A stretch of DNA of 64,000 nucleotides from Methanosarcina mazei S-6. GTDB taxonomy: Archaea > Halobacteriota > Methanosarcinia > Methanosarcinales > Methanosarcinaceae. Below, piece by piece: positions 35,209 through 45,559 of the stretch; position 1 is the stretch's first letter, and each line of letters opens with the position of its first letter. Both the position numbers and the translations under genes were made by a program. The notes under the pieces were generated by a model that was given only the letters and a program-made list of their open reading frames with translations, ran no database searches and was not told the DNA's origin. The DNA lies in NCBI RefSeq assembly GCF_000970205.1, contig NZ_CP009512.1:806001-870000 (forward strand). Direction: 5' to 3'.

Positions 35209-35835
35209 CTATTTTTCTTTCCTGTAACCGAACTCAAACCCGAATTTATCCAGAGCAAACAGTGCCATTAATATTACAACAAATACGCAGAAAACGGATA
35301 CAATAGATACCATCAGATAGTGAAACAGGCTTCCTGCTGCTGCAAATCCCGTGTCCATCATTGAGAATACACTGATGGGACTGCTGTACAGCGGATAAAG
35401 GTACTCACAGCCGCCTTCTGCGATATCGTCCAGGAGCAGGTGTGTAAGAAAAGCAGACTCTGCAAAGATTGCCATATAGACTGCTTTGCTGAACTCCCTG
35501 AATGCAGCGTATCCGACAAGCCCTCCGAAAAGGATTGCTGTGAAACTGAACAGGAGTGAGTGTGTCGGGATAGAGCCGATAGAACAGTGCTCCATGGTGT
35601 TGTTTATAATTATGTTATATACAACCATTATATCAGGGAAGAGAGTGCATGCACCGCCCACAAACGCCAGTAAGAGCAGTTTTCTGGCGTCACTGAAAGA
35701 TAGCTCTCTCCGGTAAAGAGGCCCGGTTATGGCATATACGGCTACTATGCCCACACAAAAAAGGAAGAACAAAACATGTACAACTGGATATGGCATCAGA
35801 AACCCTTTTTCAAATGTATCTATTATTTTTTCCAT
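35209..35835 (-). CDS. YdjM-type membrane hydrolase-like protein
   Basis: A 208-aa membrane protein with four or five hydrophobic segments. The pattern THSLLFSFTA (about 94-103), and HLLLDDIAEGG with YLYPL (about 140-157), matches the LexA-binding, inner-membrane metal-dependent hydrolase family (YdjM-like), with His and Asp placed as metal ligands. The function is not established. It faces away from the carrier-protein cluster. Confidence 0.75.
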   Translation of the reverse strand: MEKIIDTFEKGFLMPYPVVHVLFFLFCVGIVAVYAITGPLYRRELSFSDARKLLLLAFVGGACTLFPDIMVVYNIIINNTMEHCSIGSIPTHSLLFSFTAILFGGLVGYAAFREFSKAVYMAIFAESAFLTHLLLDDIAEGGCEYLYPLYSSPISVFSMMDTGFAAAGSLFHYLMVSIVSVFCVFVVILMALFALDKFGFEFGYRKEK

Positions 35836-36010
35836 ACGTGGGGTGTCTGGAGTATTCAGAGTCTTTCATATATGGCCCCCCGGAAGATTAATAATTCTTT
35901 AAACTTTATTGGTCAATCTTCTATAAAATTTTGACCCTTTCTGAGCTTGCTGGACAGATTTTGAATTGGTTTTGTTAAAAGAATAAGGGTATAAGTTCGG
36001 ATATTCATGC

Positions 36011-37072
36011 TCATAAAGGAATGAGCTCTACAAGCATCCCGTCTTCAAATGGATGCCTCTCAATAATGAGTATCTTTGTTCCGGAGGGTTCCAGCTCTTC
36101 TTTAAGCCCATCCTTAAGGTCTTCAAGAACCCACCATGCCAGCTCTATTTTCCCTTCCTTTAATTCAAAAAGTTCTTCAGGAACATCTGCTTCCGTCAGG
36201 ATTTCTTCTGCAAGTGCCTGGTCTCCCCCATCGATAACCCCGTAAATAAGAGTTCCCTCTTCCGTAATCTCGTCAAATTCCCTTGCTGTGTTTTTTGCAA
36301 TTCTCTGAAACCTTTTGCGCAGCTGGACTGCGTCCTTATAGGTGGAAGAGCAGAAATGCACCCTTTCGCAGGCGAAGAAAGCCTTTTCAGCATGCAAGGA
36401 GGAGCCTTCTGCAGCGCACGAAATATCTGACTCAAGGGAAAACCCTTTTTTCAGAAGCGCTTCGGAGTTATTGTCGGAAAATTCCAGTTCGTTGAGGTTG
36501 AGGAAAATCCCCATTTCCTCTGCAAAAGCTGCGACCTTTTCAGCGCCTTCGAGAGAAGGTATTTCAATCCCTGCCTCAATTCCCAGATCCTTCGCATTTT
36601 TCAGGGCGGCTGCGTAAGGGCTTTTTCCCAGTTCTCCCCAGACTGACTGAGGCGGATGGAAGCGTATCTCGTCCAGGCCTGCTTCTGCCAGCTTTTCAAG
36701 GGTTTCCCTATCCGGAGCAAGAGAAGTATAAAGGTGAATATGGTGGTTTTTCCCGAAATAAGCTTTAAGCAGGTGGATATAGTACAGGACTCTCTCTACC
36801 TTAAGTAAGGGTTCTCCGCCTGTGATCCCTGTACCCAGCGCGTCCATAATCTCAGCTTCTTTGATCAGGTCCTCGTCGTTTTTTACATGCCTTTCGTTTG
36901 CAAAAACAAGGTCCTTACCGCGCCTTTCGTCGGAAAGAGGGCAGTAAAAACAGCTTTTAGGGCAGAGCCCGGTTACAAAGAGTACCATCTTGGCACCCTG
37001 CTGGCAGAGTTTACAGCCTTCTGAAAGGTAACTGCAAAAAGAGCCTGTTTCATCCTCTGTGAACTTTTCCAT
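36011..37072 (-). CDS. Radical SAM enzyme
   Basis: A 353-aa radical SAM protein. The [4Fe-4S]-SAM motif is CPKSCFYCPLS (CxxxCxxC, about 37-47), followed by GTGITGGEPLL (GGE motif, about 79-89). Two earlier cysteines in CKLCQQ (about 21-26) may bind another metal. The C-terminal third (about 220-353) lacks obvious cluster-binding motifs. The family appears methanogen-associated; substrate unknown. Confidence 0.85.
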   Translation of the reverse strand: MEKFTEDETGSFCSYLSEGCKLCQQGAKMVLFVTGLCPKSCFYCPLSDERRGKDLVFANERHVKNDEDLIKEAEIMDALGTGITGGEPLLKVERVLYYIHLLKAYFGKNHHIHLYTSLAPDRETLEKLAEAGLDEIRFHPPQSVWGELGKSPYAAALKNAKDLGIEAGIEIPSLEGAEKVAAFAEEMGIFLNLNELEFSDNNSEALLKKGFSLESDISCAAEGSSLHAEKAFFACERVHFCSSTYKDAVQLRKRFQRIAKNTAREFDEITEEGTLIYGVIDGGDQALAEEILTEADVPEELFELKEGKIELAWWVLEDLKDGLKEELEPSGTKILIIERHPFEDGMLVELIPL

Positions 37073-37220
37073 TCTGAGATTGCATATCCTTTTGTCCTAT
37101 ATAAGGATTGTTTCCTGACCTCTTTTTCGGTTGCTGGTGGAACAATGATTTTTTATGAAATATAATTTCCCTGTGCCTGTTCAGAAACTAATATATTCTT
37201 CAGCTTCCAAAGGTTCACTG

Positions 37221-37406
37221 ATGTCAGAGATGAATGGGTATGTTGTGGTTTTCGGCTGTAAAAGGTGCGGCAAGTGCAGGGATGTATGTCCTGTGGGCGC
37301 TATTTATGAAGAAAACGAGCTTGCTAAAATCGATACTGAAAAATGTAACCTCTGCATGAAATGCATAGACGAATGTACCAACAGATCCATTATTTATATG
37401 GAATGA
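37221..37406 (+). CDS. 2[4Fe-4S] ferredoxin
   Basis: A 61-aa ferredoxin: CKRCGKCRDVCPVGAI and CNLCMKCIDECTNRSI, two CxxCxxCxxxC sets. In the second the usual Pro after the last Cys is Thr. ATG 37221 has AAAGGTTC upstream; ATG 37155 would add 22 residues with no family match. It is a small soluble electron carrier next to, but divergent from, the radical SAM gene. Confidence 0.85.
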   Translation: MSEMNGYVVVFGCKRCGKCRDVCPVGAIYEENELAKIDTEKCNLCMKCIDECTNRSIIYME

Positions 37407-37513
37407 TGTGACAGCAAAGCAAGATGGGAACTGAAGAAAATTAGAATGAATTTAGAGAAAAAACTAAAATGAAACCTAAAAGAGTCAGAAAATTCAGGAA
37501 AAGGTGAAATGAG

Positions 37514-38242
37514 ATGTTTCCTCCGGAAAAAATGCCTTTCAAGGGAAAAATTACAGATATTACAGTTCCAATTTCTCCTTCCACTCCTATCTTTCCCGGA
37601 GACCCGGAACCTTCAATCGAAAGTGCCTTTACTATAGAAAAAGACGGGTGTGCAGTATCCAGGCTGATTTTAGGAAGCCATACAGGCACGCACGTCGATG
37701 CTCCTTCTCACATCCTGAAAGATGGACTCGCTGTTGACGATTTAAATCTTGAAAATCTTATAGGTCAGGCGGTTGTTCTGGATTTCTCCTTCAGAAATGG
37801 GGCATTGACAGACTATATTCTTGACAAAGCTTACAATCACCTGAAGAACACTGACCATGTCTCAATTCTACTTCTAAAGACAAAACCTTCTTTCCATTAT
37901 GAAAATAACTCAAGGGTTTCAGGTCTTCAGGCGGGCGAAAGCAATAAAGGAATAGAATTTGAGGAGCCGCCTGAAAATTCTGTTTATCTTGATTCCGGCG
38001 CTGCGGAATGGATTGTCCGGAATGGGTTCAAAACAGTTGGAATTGACAGCTTTTCCGTTGACAATCTCTCTTCGGAAAATCTGTCTGCCCATCATATATT
38101 GCTTTCAAACAACGTGAATATAGTGGAATGCCTTGACATGAGTTCGGTGGAAGCAGGAATTTATTTTTTCCTGTGCCTGCCTCTGAAAATTGAGGGCTGC
38201 GACGGTGCTCCGGCAAGAGCATTGCTGATACCTTACTCCTGA
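37514..38242 (+). CDS. Cyclase/kynurenine-formamidase-like hydrolase
   Basis: A 242-aa metal-dependent hydrolase of the cyclase family. The signature SHTGTHVDAPSH (about 55-66) supplies the metal ligands (HxGTHxDxPxH). A conserved ITVPISPSTPIFPGDP is near the N terminus. Relatives hydrolyse amide or lactone bonds such as N-formylkynurenine. AGGTGAAATGAG precedes ATG 37514. Confidence 0.88.
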   Translation: MFPPEKMPFKGKITDITVPISPSTPIFPGDPEPSIESAFTIEKDGCAVSRLILGSHTGTHVDAPSHILKDGLAVDDLNLENLIGQAVVLDFSFRNGALTDYILDKAYNHLKNTDHVSILLLKTKPSFHYENNSRVSGLQAGESNKGIEFEEPPENSVYLDSGAAEWIVRNGFKTVGIDSFSVDNLSSENLSAHHILLSNNVNIVECLDMSSVEAGIYFFLCLPLKIEGCDGAPARALLIPYS

Positions 38243-38306
38243 TTTTCCCCGGTTTTTTCTGAATTTCCCTTTCCCCTCTGGCTTTCGCCTGTTTTTTTCC
38301 TGACTT

Positions 38307-38903
38307 TCAGAAGCGCGCCATTGTATACCTTGTACCGTTGTGGGTAACCATCTCAAAAAGGAATTCACCTGAAACAGGGTATTCTATTATCACTGATGTG
38401 TTTTGGAGATCTAAAGTTTCATCACCTTCCTGGCTGGCGGCCGGAATCCATATGCCTTCTGAGTTTTCTATGCCTTTTATAAAATGGATCGGCGCCCCTT
38501 CAAGAAACACTCTCTTTTTAACTCCGTTTTTGTACTGGCAAATAAGGGTATTATTCTCAATAACCCATTCCGAGTCAGTCAGGTTGCCGTTGCATTCCTG
38601 GTCAGGGTCCACTCCGAAACTGACATACCTGACAGACGGCGGAAGAGAAAATTTGAGGGTACACATGCTGCCTTCAGGGTTGTATCTGTCTTCCGAATTA
38701 CGGGCGTATCCTCCCTGAATTGAGAGAAGGGAAAGGGAAGCGGTTTCTGCCTGGGCTTTTATTTCCGCATCCTGAAGGGCAGGTGAGGCTATACTCCATG
38801 CCTGAGCCAGTAGGACCACCACCGCAGCCAGAAGCGCGAGATACACCACAAGTTTAAGGGGAATCGTATCTGCGGCTTCAGTGTCGGAAATAATATTTTT
38901 CAT
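38307..38903 (-). CDS. Type IV pilin-like/secreted protein
   Basis: A 198-aa protein whose N-terminal 15 charged/polar residues are followed by one long hydrophobic helix (PLKLVVYLALLAAVVVLLA, about 16-34), the architecture of archaeal pilin-like proteins and many Methanosarcina surface proteins. The rest is beta-rich with one Cys pair (about 76 and 104) and several N-glycosylation sequons. No catalytic domain was recognised. Confidence 0.65.
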   Translation of the reverse strand: MKNIISDTEAADTIPLKLVVYLALLAAVVVLLAQAWSIASPALQDAEIKAQAETASLSLLSIQGGYARNSEDRYNPEGSMCTLKFSLPPSVRYVSFGVDPDQECNGNLTDSEWVIENNTLICQYKNGVKKRVFLEGAPIHFIKGIENSEGIWIPAASQEGDETLDLQNTSVIIEYPVSGEFLFEMVTHNGTRYTMARF

Positions 38904-39107
38904 ATGATTGTAAATGATCTCTACATAATAAAAAATTTTACCTCATGAAAGGAGAGAACTCTGAAGACTAAAAACTAAAAGGAAAACTTGAAGATGAAAG
39001 ACAGGTTAAAGGATAAAAGGAGAGGACTGCCAGAAGAAAGCTTGAATCAATAATTTTTTAAAATAAAATGAAAATGACGTTTATCTGAAAGTACAGGAGG
39101 GTTTGGA

Positions 39108-39557
39108 ATAAGCGAAGAATGTGATGAAAATCTATTATGCATATCTTTTTCTGAGGAGCAGCTCGAGGAGATCAAAAAATATGCAGCTCTTAACGGTATG
39201 GAAGTTGAGGAATTTATACAGAGCGTTTGCCTGACTCACTGTCTCCAGCAGATGGAATACTTCTACGGGCGGAGACCCGAAGAATCCAAAGCTGAGAACG
39301 GGTCTGGAAAACCTAAAGACGAATGCAAAATCGATCTGAAGGAAGTAGAAGCTAAAAATAAAAAACCGGTCTCGAAAGAACTGCTTGATGGCCCTCTGGT
39401 GCTTGACCCTCAGTGTATAATGGATCTCTTCGCCATTAAAAGAGAACTTGGGATTACTTCAAATAACCAGGTAATTACAACTGCTCTGAAACTGGGCTTA
39501 AACCAGCTCAATGTCGCTCTTGACCTTGTAAGGCACAAACCAGTAGAGAAAAAGTGA
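39108..39557 (+). CDS. RHH-like protein, apparent AUA start
   Basis: The conservative frame begins at ATG 39198 (119 aa). However, the same frame is coding-like further upstream: LCISFSEEQLEEIKKYAALNG joins smoothly to MEVEEFIQSVCLTHCL and gives a strand-helix-helix pattern like a ribbon-helix-helix protein. There is no ATG, GTG or TTG in that extension. ATA 39108 is 7 bases after a perfect GGAGG (39096-39100), so AUA initiation (149 aa) is proposed. A second helical segment (about residues 95-140) ends the protein. Confidence 0.6.
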   Translation: MSEECDENLLCISFSEEQLEEIKKYAALNGMEVEEFIQSVCLTHCLQQMEYFYGRRPEESKAENGSGKPKDECKIDLKEVEAKNKKPVSKELLDGPLVLDPQCIMDLFAIKRELGITSNNQVITTALKLGLNQLNVALDLVRHKPVEKK

Positions 39558-39623
39558 AAAAGTAAGTTTGAGGGACGTGAAAAGGTCATTCCTGAAATTT
39601 CAAATTTTTTAAGTGCAGGGGTT

Positions 39624-40178
39624 TTACGCCCCGCCTGTGAACCACTCCAGGAAATTATCAATAGCCCTGCGCCTGTGGGAAACCTTGTTTTTCTCTTCAT
39701 CCCCGAGTTCCCCGAAGGTCATGCCGTTATACTCGAAAATAGGGTCATAACCGAAACCGCCTGTTCCACGCTCTTCGTATGCGATATTCCCTTCCACGAC
39801 CCCGGGGAAGACCAGAGGCTCCTGTCCCGGTTCACAATATCCGATCACTGTTTTGAAATACGCTGACCTGTCTTTCTCTCCTTCCATGAGCTTCAGCACT
39901 TTCAGGTTCCCCAGTTTGTCTTCCACAAAGCGGGAGTAGGGTCCCGGAAAGCCGTTCAGGGCATTTATGAATATTCCTGAGTCGTCTACCATTACAGGCA
40001 TGTTCAGTTTGTTTGCAACATACTGTGCCCCGTTAGCCGCGATAGGTTCAAGTTCATCTTCCTGGAGTTCGGGATAACCGTCTTTATTCTGGATGGCTTC
40101 GATTCCGAAATTCTTGAGGATATCCCTCACCTCGGCAAATTTGCCTTTATTTCCCGTAACAAAAACGATCTTATGCAT
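39624..40178 (-). CDS. rdgB: ITP/XTP pyrophosphatase (RdgB/HAM1)
   Basis: A 184-aa house-cleaning nucleotidase that removes dITP and [14 protein letters not shown] (about 6-16), [21 protein letters not shown] (about 63-83, in two parts) and [11 protein letters not shown] (about 141-151) are diagnostic. The start overlaps the end of the Kae1-Bud32 gene by 8 bases, so both are in one operon. Confidence 0.95.
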   Translation of the reverse strand: MHKIVFVTGNKGKFAEVRDILKNFGIEAIQNKDGYPELQEDELEPIAANGAQYVANKLNMPVMVDDSGIFINALNGFPGPYSRFVEDKLGNLKVLKLMEGEKDRSAYFKTVIGYCEPGQEPLVFPGVVEGNIAYEERGTGGFGYDPIFEYNGMTFGELGDEEKNKVSHRRRAIDNFLEWFTGGA

Positions 40179-41814
40179 AGCGAGCCCTCTTTTTTATCTC
40201 TTCAACTCGCCTGAGTACATCCTCTGAATCTATAAAAGTACTTGCATACCCTTTCTCGAAAGCTTTGACAAGGGCTTCATAGTTGCGGTGAGTGCTCTCA
40301 AAAGTCTGGAAAAGCACATGGACGTCCACACCTCTGGCTTCAAGGCTTTTGTCAAAATACGCAAGCCCGAAGTCGATAAGATAAAGCCTCTCACCTGCAA
40401 GCAGGAGGTTTGAGGTTGTAAGGTCTCCATGTACGATGCCTGAACTGTGCAGTTTGCCCACGAGCTCTCCAACCTTTTCCGAAAGTGGGGGGGTTATAAG
40501 GTACTTTATGGGGACCCCTTCGATGAACTGCATTTTAAGCTTGAATTCCTCAACGTCATAGATGATTGGAGTGGGCACGCCTGCGCGCCTGGCTTCAGAC
40601 ATAAGGCGGGCTTCTGTCCTGTTCCTCTCTCTTCTTATCCTCTCGTCTATCTCTTTATGCCTGTAAGCCTTTGGGACCCTTTCCTTGACCAGCGCCCTCT
40701 TACCTTCAGGTCCCTCTTGAAGGTAGACAACAGCTTCAGCCCCGTTGTCGAGAATTTCCCCGGGAGGCATCCTGAAGAAAGTTTCAGGGGAGATTTCAGG
40801 GACCTTTTTCATCTCTTCTTCCTTTATCCATGTCACTTTGACATCATCTGTCCTGAAACTGGGGTTTACGCGCGAATCTTCAAGGGAAATGGTATTTCCG
40901 GACTTATACATCAGGAGCCCTGTGTATGCGATCATTGTCCCGTTGTCGCCCATAAAGCGTTTTTCGGGAACATAGAACTTTGCACCTCTGGCTTCACACA
41001 TTTCATTTAACATCTCACGAAGCCTGGTGTTTGCTCCCACCCCGCCTGCAAGCAGCACTTCTTTTTTTCCTGTATGGGCAAGGGCGCGTTCTGCGACCTC
41101 CACAACCATTGCAAAGGCAGTCTCCTGATAAGAATAACAGACATCTTCAAGGGAGGCTTTTCTCAGGGCTTCACTTGCAGCTGTTGAAAGCCCGGAAAAT
41201 GAGAGGTCCATTCCTTTAATCACGTACGGGAGAGGGATATATCTCTTTGCTTCTTTTGCATATGCCTCGATTTTGGGCCCACCCGGGTGAGGCAAGCCTG
41301 CTCCGCGAGCGAATTTATCAAGGGCATTTCCAAGTCCTATATCAAGGGTCTCTCCAAAAACCCTGTACCTCCCTTCCATGTAAGAGATTACCTGGGAATT
41401 TGCCCCGCTCACATAGAGCACAACAGGGTCTTTTGCAGGGGTCTTCCAGATCCCTATCTCAATATGGGCAATGCAGTGGTTGACTCCTATAAGCGGGATG
41501 CCAAGGGAAAGGCCGAGCATCCTGGCTGCCGTTGCAACGGTCCTTAAGCACGGCCCAAGCCCAGGCCCCTGTGAAAAAGCTATGCCGTCGAGGTCTGACG
41601 GCTCTATCCCGTTTTGCTTTGCTTCTGCAAGGAGTTTTTTGATAACGCCTGCCGCATATTTTGCATGGTGCTGGGCGGCTTCCCTGGGGTGGATTCCGCC
41701 TTTTTCAGGTTTATATGTCTCTGTAACCTCGGCAATGATCTCGGTCTCGGTCACGATTGCGGCACTCAGGTTCCAGGCAGTGCCTTCGATTCCAAGGATG
41801 AATGTTTTTTTCAA
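40171..41814 (-). CDS. kae1: Kae1-Bud32 fusion, tRNA t6A synthase and kinase
   Basis: A 547-aa fusion of Kae1 (about 1-325) and the Bud32 kinase (about 345-547). Kae1 shows [11 protein letters not shown], the metal ligands HCIAHIEIG (about 109-117) and [13 protein letters not shown]; Bud32 shows [12 protein letters not shown] and LIDFGLAY. Together they are part of the KEOPS complex that makes t6A at tRNA position 37. TTG 41814 is the likely start: AAAGGAG is about 10 bases ahead; the longer frame from 41859 adds 15 non-conserved residues. Confidence 0.95.
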   Translation of the reverse strand: MKKTFILGIEGTAWNLSAAIVTETEIIAEVTETYKPEKGGIHPREAAQHHAKYAAGVIKKLLAEAKQNGIEPSDLDGIAFSQGPGLGPCLRTVATAARMLGLSLGIPLIGVNHCIAHIEIGIWKTPAKDPVVLYVSGANSQVISYMEGRYRVFGETLDIGLGNALDKFARGAGLPHPGGPKIEAYAKEAKRYIPLPYVIKGMDLSFSGLSTAASEALRKASLEDVCYSYQETAFAMVVEVAERALAHTGKKEVLLAGGVGANTRLREMLNEMCEARGAKFYVPEKRFMGDNGTMIAYTGLLMYKSGNTISLEDSRVNPSFRTDDVKVTWIKEEEMKKVPEISPETFFRMPPGEILDNGAEAVVYLQEGPEGKRALVKERVPKAYRHKEIDERIRRERNRTEARLMSEARRAGVPTPIIYDVEEFKLKMQFIEGVPIKYLITPPLSEKVGELVGKLHSSGIVHGDLTTSNLLLAGERLYLIDFGLAYFDKSLEARGVDVHVLFQTFESTHRNYEALVKAFEKGYASTFIDSEDVLRRVEEIKKRARYA

Positions 41815-41940
41815 GGCTTCAGGTCTCCTTTCCGTTCCTTTTCCTCTGCTTACTGTCACTGCCTTCGATAATACAGGAGAGGATTATATACATTTGCTTT
41901 TTTGATACCTGCGGAATATTTTTGAGCATTTTTTACTGCT

Positions 41941-44900
41941 TTAAAATTTTCCAAGTTTTTCTATGCTTTCCCTCATGGGCTCCGTAGAGAAAAGGCTTTT
42001 TTCAAGTCTTTCCGTAAAATCTTCCAGAACGGACACAGGAATATAGAAGTCAGGAAACGGAGGTGTGAGTGTTTCAGGCTCGATTTCCCCATTTTCCACG
42101 CTTCCTGAACTGAGCCCTGGAAGGACAAGAAGGAAAGACAGGATAAGGACTGAAATTACATACTCTCTCCCATAAAGTGCCCACGAAGTTATATTTTCCC
42201 CAGCCGGGTAGAAAATCTGGCTTATATAGGCCGCAGGCCAGGATATAAAAGGCAGGGTCGAAGCTGCGGGGTGAGACAGCAGTATGCTGAATATAAGGGC
42301 TACAATTATTCCGAATCCGGTTTTTTTAATAAACGAACGCGCTCCCGGAGCAAACCACCATTCCCACCAGGCGTGTTTTGGCTTCTTTGCGCGAATACTT
42401 TTAAGGAGCAGGGCTGCAGGCTGTTTTACCTTTCTGGAATTTTCAAGTTTCAGGCACTCTTCGAGCCTTTCGGAAGCTTTTCGGAAGTAATGGACTTTGC
42501 AGTAGAAAAGCCCGAGGAAATAAAGGGCATAAGCTCTCAATTCACTGTCTTTTGCTTCCCTGCAAACGGTTGCCTTTTCAAGTTTTCCGGCAGCTGTAAG
42601 AAGGGCGTACCTGAAACGTGCGCTGTCTTCATCAAAAAAAGATTCTGCATATATATACCTGCCATATGCATCCCAGAGCATAAGCCTCTGGTTCTCAGTA
42701 TCAAGAGTAAGAGCCCGCCTGAAGGAATCAAGGGCGTTTTCACATTCCTGTTCTTCAAGTTCTACTCTGCCTTTTAGACTTCTTGAATATGCATTATCAG
42801 GGGCTTCCGCAATAGAAGCTTCAAGCTCCTTTAATGCACCTGTGCTGTTCCCAATCATGAAGTAAATCTCTGCAAGCCCGTTTCTGGCATGAATGTTTTT
42901 CGGGTTTGCTTCAATTGCTTTCCTGTAAGCTCGAAGGGCTTTCTCCAGTTCTCCCTGCCTTGAAAAGGCAAAACCCAGCAGGCATAAGGAAAGGTCAGAA
43001 TCACGGTCTTTTAATGTCAATTTCTCCAGAAATTCGGCAGCTTTCCCAAATTCCTCAAGCTTTATAAGTGCAAAGGCTTTCATAACAGAAGCCGGAACAT
43101 TTTCAGGATCTAAAATAAGGACACTATCGAATTCTTCAATTGCTTTTTTCCATTTTCCGAAGTGCGCAAAAACAATTCCTTTTCCTGAGAACGAAATTTT
43201 TCCGTTTCCCGAAACCTTTCGGGCATCCTCAAAGGCTTCAAGGGCATCTTCGTACCTGCCAAGAGCATCAAGGGCAAAACCTTTTGCATTCCTGAGAATT
43301 TCCAGTATGGGCTTTTTGCCGGCAGAATTCATGGCAAAATTCATCATCCAGGATTCTTCTACCTTTTTTTCTTCATCCGGATCTCCTTTTCCTTCCGCAC
43401 CCATGTTTGTGTAAAAAATCTCTTCTGCCTGCTCAAAGAGCACCAGAGCTTCTTCATATCTCTTAAGGCATATTAAGGAAATTCCTTTGTAAACAGCTGG
43501 AGTTATATCTTCCGGGCTGTACTCTGCTGCCCTGTCAAAAGCTTTAATAGCTTCTTCGTATTCCCCAAGTTCGGCAAAAGCAAGTCCCCTGCATTTCCAT
43601 CCCTCAGAGCCTATTTTATTCTCAGATAGCTTTCCTGACAATTCAAGGTATTTTTTAAAAGCGGTCTGGAACTGGTTTTCAAGTGATTCTCCAGAATTCT
43701 TTAGTCTGGCTTTAAGCCTGGAAAGGACAATTCCTTTATTGTATCTAGCAGGCAGGCTTTCATAGTCAAGAGTAAGGAGGTTTTCATAAGCTTCCAGGGC
43801 TTCCCTGTATTTACCGAGTTTGCAGAGAGCATTTCCCTTCCCATTCCAGGCAAAAGCGTTTTCAATATCGAGGCTCAGAGCCTGTTCAAAAAACTCCAGG
43901 GCTCTGGTCAAATCCCCGAGCTCGTAATAGATTTCCCCGATTCCGCTCAGGGTACAGCTATTTTCAGTTCCTAACGCGAGGGCTCTTTCATAAGCCTTCA
44001 TAGCTTCGTAATATTTCCCGAGGGCAAGGAGGCAGCTTCCCATTCCTCCCCAGCTCTCTGAATTTTCCGTGCCTTCTTTGAGCGTTTTACTGAACGAATC
44101 GAGAGCTTTCTGGTAGTTCCCAACAGCCAGAAGAGCTTTTCCCTTATTGATTTTTGCCTCAGTAAGGGAACTGTCTATCTGAAGAACACTTTCAAACTCC
44201 AGAAGCGCTTCTCCGCATCTTCCCAGACTCCCCAGCAGCCTGCCTTTTTCCAGCCTGTTTTCTGCGTTCATGGGCTCAAGTATAAGGCTCTTCTCAAAAG
44301 CTCCAAGAGCTTCTTCTCTCCTTCCTATGCCTTTCAGAATTTTACCCTGGGTCTCCCATGCTCCTGCGGAAGAGGGTTCAAGTTCAATAGCTTTCTCACA
44401 CGCTCTCAGAGCTTCTCTTCTCCTGCCCAGGGATAGATACGCTTTTGCCTTTCCCTCCCATGCTCCTGCATGTGAAGGCTCAAGTGCCAGTGTTTTTTCA
44501 AACGCTTCCAGAGCCTCCATACATTTTCTCAGAATGTAGAGAGATACCCCCCTGTAGTACCAGGCTCCGGGGTTATCAGGGTTTATTTTAAGAGCTTCTG
44601 AAAGAGCTGAGACTGCCTCAGTATGCCTCCAGAGCTGGTTTAAAGCAAGCCCGCTGTAATAGAGTGCTCCTGCGTTTTCAGGATCTCTTTCGATTACTCC
44701 TCTGAATGCTTCCAGAGCTTTTTCCGGGAGGTTCAAATACCCCAGAGTAAGCCCCTTAAAGTAGCGGGCCGGGATGTTTTCCGGGTCAAAAGCAAGAGCC
44801 TTTTCAAAAGCTTCCAGGGCTTCGTCAGGACGGTCAAGGTATCTGAGTATATTTCCCCTGTACTGCCAGGCAACCGTGTCCTTAGGGGTTATCTCAAGCA

Positions 44901-45015
44901 GGGCATCAAAAGCCTCGAGAGCTTTTTCAAAATTTTTCTCTGACCCTATAGGATTTTTGAGATTCAAAAGAGCAAGAGCTTTGCTGTACCAGGCTCTGGC
45001 GTAAAGAGACTGCAT
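41941..45015 (-). CDS. Large TPR protein with C-terminal membrane segments
   Basis: A 1024-aa protein. From the N terminus to about residue 870 it is almost wholly tetratricopeptide repeats (about 22-24 units, e.g. GAWYYRGVSLYILRKCMEALEAFEK), a long protein-protein scaffold. Two or three hydrophobic segments follow at about 905-925 and 955-980 (FGIIVALIFSILLS; VISVLILSFLLVLPGL), then a 45-residue tail. It is predicted to be anchored in the membrane by the C-terminal end with the solenoid in the cytoplasm. GGGGGAAT precedes ATG 45015. Confidence 0.88.
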   Translation of the reverse strand: MQSLYARAWYSKALALLNLKNPIGSEKNFEKALEAFDALLEITPKDTVAWQYRGNILRYLDRPDEALEAFEKALAFDPENIPARYFKGLTLGYLNLPEKALEAFRGVIERDPENAGALYYSGLALNQLWRHTEAVSALSEALKINPDNPGAWYYRGVSLYILRKCMEALEAFEKTLALEPSHAGAWEGKAKAYLSLGRRREALRACEKAIELEPSSAGAWETQGKILKGIGRREEALGAFEKSLILEPMNAENRLEKGRLLGSLGRCGEALLEFESVLQIDSSLTEAKINKGKALLAVGNYQKALDSFSKTLKEGTENSESWGGMGSCLLALGKYYEAMKAYERALALGTENSCTLSGIGEIYYELGDLTRALEFFEQALSLDIENAFAWNGKGNALCKLGKYREALEAYENLLTLDYESLPARYNKGIVLSRLKARLKNSGESLENQFQTAFKKYLELSGKLSENKIGSEGWKCRGLAFAELGEYEEAIKAFDRAAEYSPEDITPAVYKGISLICLKRYEEALVLFEQAEEIFYTNMGAEGKGDPDEEKKVEESWMMNFAMNSAGKKPILEILRNAKGFALDALGRYEDALEAFEDARKVSGNGKISFSGKGIVFAHFGKWKKAIEEFDSVLILDPENVPASVMKAFALIKLEEFGKAAEFLEKLTLKDRDSDLSLCLLGFAFSRQGELEKALRAYRKAIEANPKNIHARNGLAEIYFMIGNSTGALKELEASIAEAPDNAYSRSLKGRVELEEQECENALDSFRRALTLDTENQRLMLWDAYGRYIYAESFFDEDSARFRYALLTAAGKLEKATVCREAKDSELRAYALYFLGLFYCKVHYFRKASERLEECLKLENSRKVKQPAALLLKSIRAKKPKHAWWEWWFAPGARSFIKKTGFGIIVALIFSILLSHPAASTLPFISWPAAYISQIFYPAGENITSWALYGREYVISVLILSFLLVLPGLSSGSVENGEIEPETLTPPFPDFYIPVSVLEDFTERLEKSLFSTEPMRESIEKLGKF

Positions 45016-45396
45016 ATTCCCCCGGGAGTTCTCTTCTAAAAATATTTGTGTGAAATTATATACGCTCCCGGCTATAAATATGATTGCAGAAAAGAGTTAC
45101 TGATCTATAATTTGGATTTTTCTGATAAAATGAAATAATAATCAGTATAAAAATTAAAATTCAGCAAAAAAAAGCAAAGACCAGTAATGGATTTAACAAT
45201 CCTTAAAAATAATAAAAAATAAGTGTTGAAATTAAAAATCAATAGAATAAATTAAAAGTCAGTAGAATAAATAAAAGTCAGTAGAATAAATAAAAGTCAG
45301 TAGAATAAATAAAAGTCAGTAGAGTAAATAAAAGTCAGTAGAATAAATAAAAGTCGGTAAAATAAATAAAAACAGACATCTTGAAGTTAAATTCCA
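45016..45396. other. Spacer with 19-bp tandem repeat
   Basis: 380 bases, AT-rich. From about 45235 to 45375 a unit of taaaagtcagtagaataaa repeats about seven times with few changes. The rest shows no gene. It separates the TPR gene from two tiny genes. Confidence 0.85.
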
Positions 45397-45558
45397 TTAT
45401 TTCTTCTTTTCTGGCGGGAGTTTGAATATCAGCCTTACGTTTCTTAAGGTCAGGTTCCTGATGATGAGAGGTTCAGGTCTCAAGCCCTTTATTTTCAGAT
45501 TTTTTATGTTCGCTTCCTTTATTGTGATGATTTTTGTTTCTGTGTTTTTCTCTGACAT
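45397..45558 (-). CDS. Small basic protein, copy 2 of a tandem pair
   Basis: A 53-aa protein (ATG 45558 to TAA 45397). It contains NIKNLKIKGLRPEPLIIRNL then TLRNVR, shared with the 45-aa protein encoded just upstream. GAGGT stands a few bases before the ATG, which comes one base after the upstream stop. It is rich in Ile, Leu, Lys and Arg, has no Cys, and shows no known domain. Confidence 0.6.
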   Translation of the reverse strand: MSEKNTETKIITIKEANIKNLKIKGLRPEPLIIRNLTLRNVRLIFKLPPEKKK

Positions 45559-45559
45559 G

